Shown in pieces: positions 6,386 through 7,696 of a DNA stretch of 7,696 nt (positions are counted from its first letter, which is position 1; each line of letters opens with the position of its first letter). The DNA comes from Candidatus Methylomirabilota bacterium (lineage in GTDB: Bacteria > Methylomirabilota > Methylomirabilia > Methylomirabilales > Methylomirabilaceae). The DNA is taken from assembly GCA_028869615.1 (NCBI GenBank), contig JAGWRQ010000095.1:1-7696 (forward strand), read 5' to 3'. A program made the position numbers and the translations under genes. Below the pieces are notes generated by a model. That model did not search any database. It was not told the DNA's origin and was given only the letters and a program-made list of their open reading frames with translations.

Positions 6386-7440
6386 AATATCTCAGTCCGT
6401 GTTGACGGCTGTTCGAGCATTCGCTCGACGAGGGGGAGCACCTCGTCAAGCGTGATCAACCGCATGCAGTTCTCCTCTCCTCGCCGGCACCCGCTCGGGA
6501 AACAGGGACGACAATCGATCCCTTTATAGATCGTGGCATGGCCTTGACCGGCCGGCCCCCAGACCCTCGGGTCAGCGGGGCCAAACAGACCGACCACCGG
6601 CGTGCCCATCGCCGCCGCGATATGCATCGGTCCGTTGTCATTTCCCACAAAGAGGGTAGCCTGTCGCAGCAGCGCAGCCAACTCCAACAGTCCAAGGCGC
6701 CCGACTAACGACCGGCAGCCGGTCTCCACCTGTTCCAGGATCGCCTGAGCGATTCCCTGTTCCTGATCTCCTCCCAGCAGTACCACTTTGAGCCCAAGCT
6801 TCCCCTGAATAAACTCGACGAGGCCCGCGAACCGCTCCGCCGGCCAGCTCTTGAACCACCACCGCGCCCCCGGATGCACAGCAACAAAGCGCTCGCCGGG
6901 CGCGATCGCGATGGCGGCAAGGGCGGTGCCGGCGGCCGCCTCATCGGACTTGCGAACCCTCAGCACAGGGAGCGACGGAGCAACCGGAATCCCCAGCACC
7001 TCCAGGGCCATCAGATGCTGGCGGATCATCGGGATCGGTTGCTCCTGCACCGGGACCACATGCGTGTACAGCCGCCCGCGCCAGCGACCCTCTCGATTGA
7101 AACCGACTCTGATGGCGGCTCCGGTCAGTCGGCTCAGGATCGCCGATCGATCGCCATCAGTCAGGTCCAGCACGAGATCGAAGCGGCGCCGACGCAGCGC
7201 CGCGGCGAATCGAAGCTGGCGCCGCGGCGATCGATCTCGCTCCGCGATCAGCACCTCGTCGAGGTGAGGGTTCTCCGTAACCATCGCCTCGGTGCCAAGG
7301 TTGACCAGCATCGAGAGGCGGGCCTTGGGAAACGCCGCCCTGAGCGCCGCCAGGACAGGCGTGCTGAGCAGGACGTCCCCAAGGTACCTCAGCTTGATCA
7401 CCAATATCCGATCTGGTGCGACCGTGCCCAGGGTCAGCAT
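6382..7440 (-). CDS. ADP-heptose:LPS heptosyltransferase, GT9 family (WaaQ/WaaF-like)
   Basis: GT9 enzymes add heptose from ADP-heptose to Kdo or to growing LPS inner core at the cytoplasmic face of the inner membrane. The 352-residue protein has the two Rossmann halves of a GT-B fold. The N-terminal motif VIKLRYLGDVLLSTPVL (14-30) contains D22, the position of the family's conserved aspartate. The linker/C-terminal half has HPGARWWFKSWP at 189-200, then VGNDNGPMHIAAAMGTP at 265-281 and GLFGPADPRVWGP at 284-296 (nucleotide-sugar site). A cysteine set C-x2-C-x4-C-x6-C at 310-325 is common in this family. The RWWFKSWP stretch recalls WaaQ (heptosyltransferase III) more than WaaC, but I cannot separate WaaQ from WaaF by eye. 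The start is ATG 7440 (TGATG overlap with the upstream stop); GTG 7443 would add one residue. Confidence 0.88.
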   Translation of the reverse strand: MLTLGTVAPDRILVIKLRYLGDVLLSTPVLAALRAAFPKARLSMLVNLGTEAMVTENPHLDEVLIAERDRSPRRQLRFAAALRRRRFDLVLDLTDGDRSAILSRLTGAAIRVGFNREGRWRGRLYTHVVPVQEQPIPMIRQHLMALEVLGIPVAPSLPVLRVRKSDEAAAGTALAAIAIAPGERFVAVHPGARWWFKSWPAERFAGLVEFIQGKLGLKVVLLGGDQEQGIAQAILEQVETGCRSLVGRLGLLELAALLRQATLFVGNDNGPMHIAAAMGTPVVGLFGPADPRVWGPAGQGHATIYKGIDCRPCFPSGCRRGEENCMRLITLDEVLPLVERMLEQPSTRTEIL

Positions 7441-7696
7441 CACCGACGTCCCACCCGGTGATATGCCTGCAGTGTCTTACGCGCAGTTTGCTCCCACGAG
7501 AACCGCTTTGCGCGATCGAACCCGCGTGCGCGAAGCATTGCGGCCAGTGCCTCATCCTCCAAAATAGCGTTCATCGCGTTAGCCAGGGCCTCAGGGTCCC
7601 GGGGATCCACCTGGAGGGCCGCCTCTCCGACAACCTCTGGGAGCGAAGATGTGTTCGAGGTGATGGTGGGGGCTCCGCACGCCATCGCCTCCAGGG
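7440..7696 (-). CDS. Glycosyltransferase, GT4 (glycosyl transferases group 1) family, C-terminal fragment
   Basis: Only the last 84 residues are inside the window; the gene continues beyond the right edge. The first visible residues, LEAMACGAPTITSNTSSLPE, are the classic end of the GT4 donor-binding site, where E is the second glutamate of the E-x7-E motif contacting the nucleotide-sugar. VVGEAALQVDPRDPEALANA follows, then the usual C-terminal helices with FSWEQTARKTLQAY. GT4 enzymes are retaining GT-B transferases that use nucleotide-activated sugars in the cytoplasm. It probably builds LPS core or another surface glycan, since the heptosyltransferase follows with a one-base stop/start overlap. 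The donor and acceptor cannot be told from this fragment. Confidence 0.88.
   Translation of the reverse strand, partial: LEAMACGAPTITSNTSSLPEVVGEAALQVDPRDPEALANAMNAILEDEALAAMLRARGFDRAKRFSWEQTARKTLQAYHRVGRR

Noticed and set aside
6464..6513. Four-cysteine cluster near the C-terminus of the heptosyltransferase as a novel metal site.
   Set aside because: A similar C-x-x-C...C...CM arrangement is common in GT9 proteins, so it is not distinctive here.
5453..6529. A 358-codon open frame on the plus strand opposite kdsD, and similar long plus-strand frames such as 6874-7461.
   Set aside because: They are antisense to genes with clear family motifs, have no recognisable domain, and are Arg/Gly/Pro-rich in the way expected of shadow frames in GC-rich DNA.

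Overview
The window reads as chromosome of a Gram-negative bacterium of moderately high GC. Every gene I can support lies on the minus strand, so transcription runs from the right edge to the left. The left half of the lipopolysaccharide logic is clear (Kdo synthesis, a heptosyltransferase, lipid-linked sugar transferases), which requires an outer membrane. The phylum cannot be fixed from this stretch. The AAATCC...GGATTT palindromic repeat and the TCAGC heptad repeat are kinds I associate from memory with environmental Gram-negatives such as NC10/Methylomirabilota, Nitrospirota and deltaproteobacterial groups, but this is only a guess.

Layout in transcription order. Positions 7696-1525 hold one tightly packed envelope operon: the C-terminus of a family 4 glycosyltransferase (cut by the window edge), a family 9 heptosyltransferase, kdsD (arabinose-5-phosphate isomerase), two tandem paralogous ArnT/PMT-type membrane glycosyltransferases, and kdsC (Kdo-8-phosphate phosphatase). 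The first three junctions are 1-4 base stop/start overlaps, which implies translational coupling. The fourth junction, between the two ArnT-like genes, is broken by about 105 bp. That insert carries a palindromic intergenic repeat and is flanked by an 8-bp direct repeat. Removing the insert in silico restores an overlapping start like those upstream.

Positions 1501-1 hold a second unit: a sigma70-like promoter (TTGACA-16-TACAGT), a leader of about 80 nt with strong folding potential, metK (S-adenosylmethionine synthetase), a hairpin built from 7-bp repeats, and the start of ahcY (S-adenosylhomocysteinase). Together MetK and AhcY make SAM and clear its product SAH, two steps of the activated methyl cycle.

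The genes themselves are of known families. The parts that deserve a second look are the non-coding ones: the metK leader, which partly resembles the conserved core of the SAH riboswitch but lacks its pseudoknot partner; the heptad hairpin, whose mismatches are mostly G-U wobbles on the transcribed strand only; and the repeat insertion that has rebuilt the start of the second ArnT-like gene.
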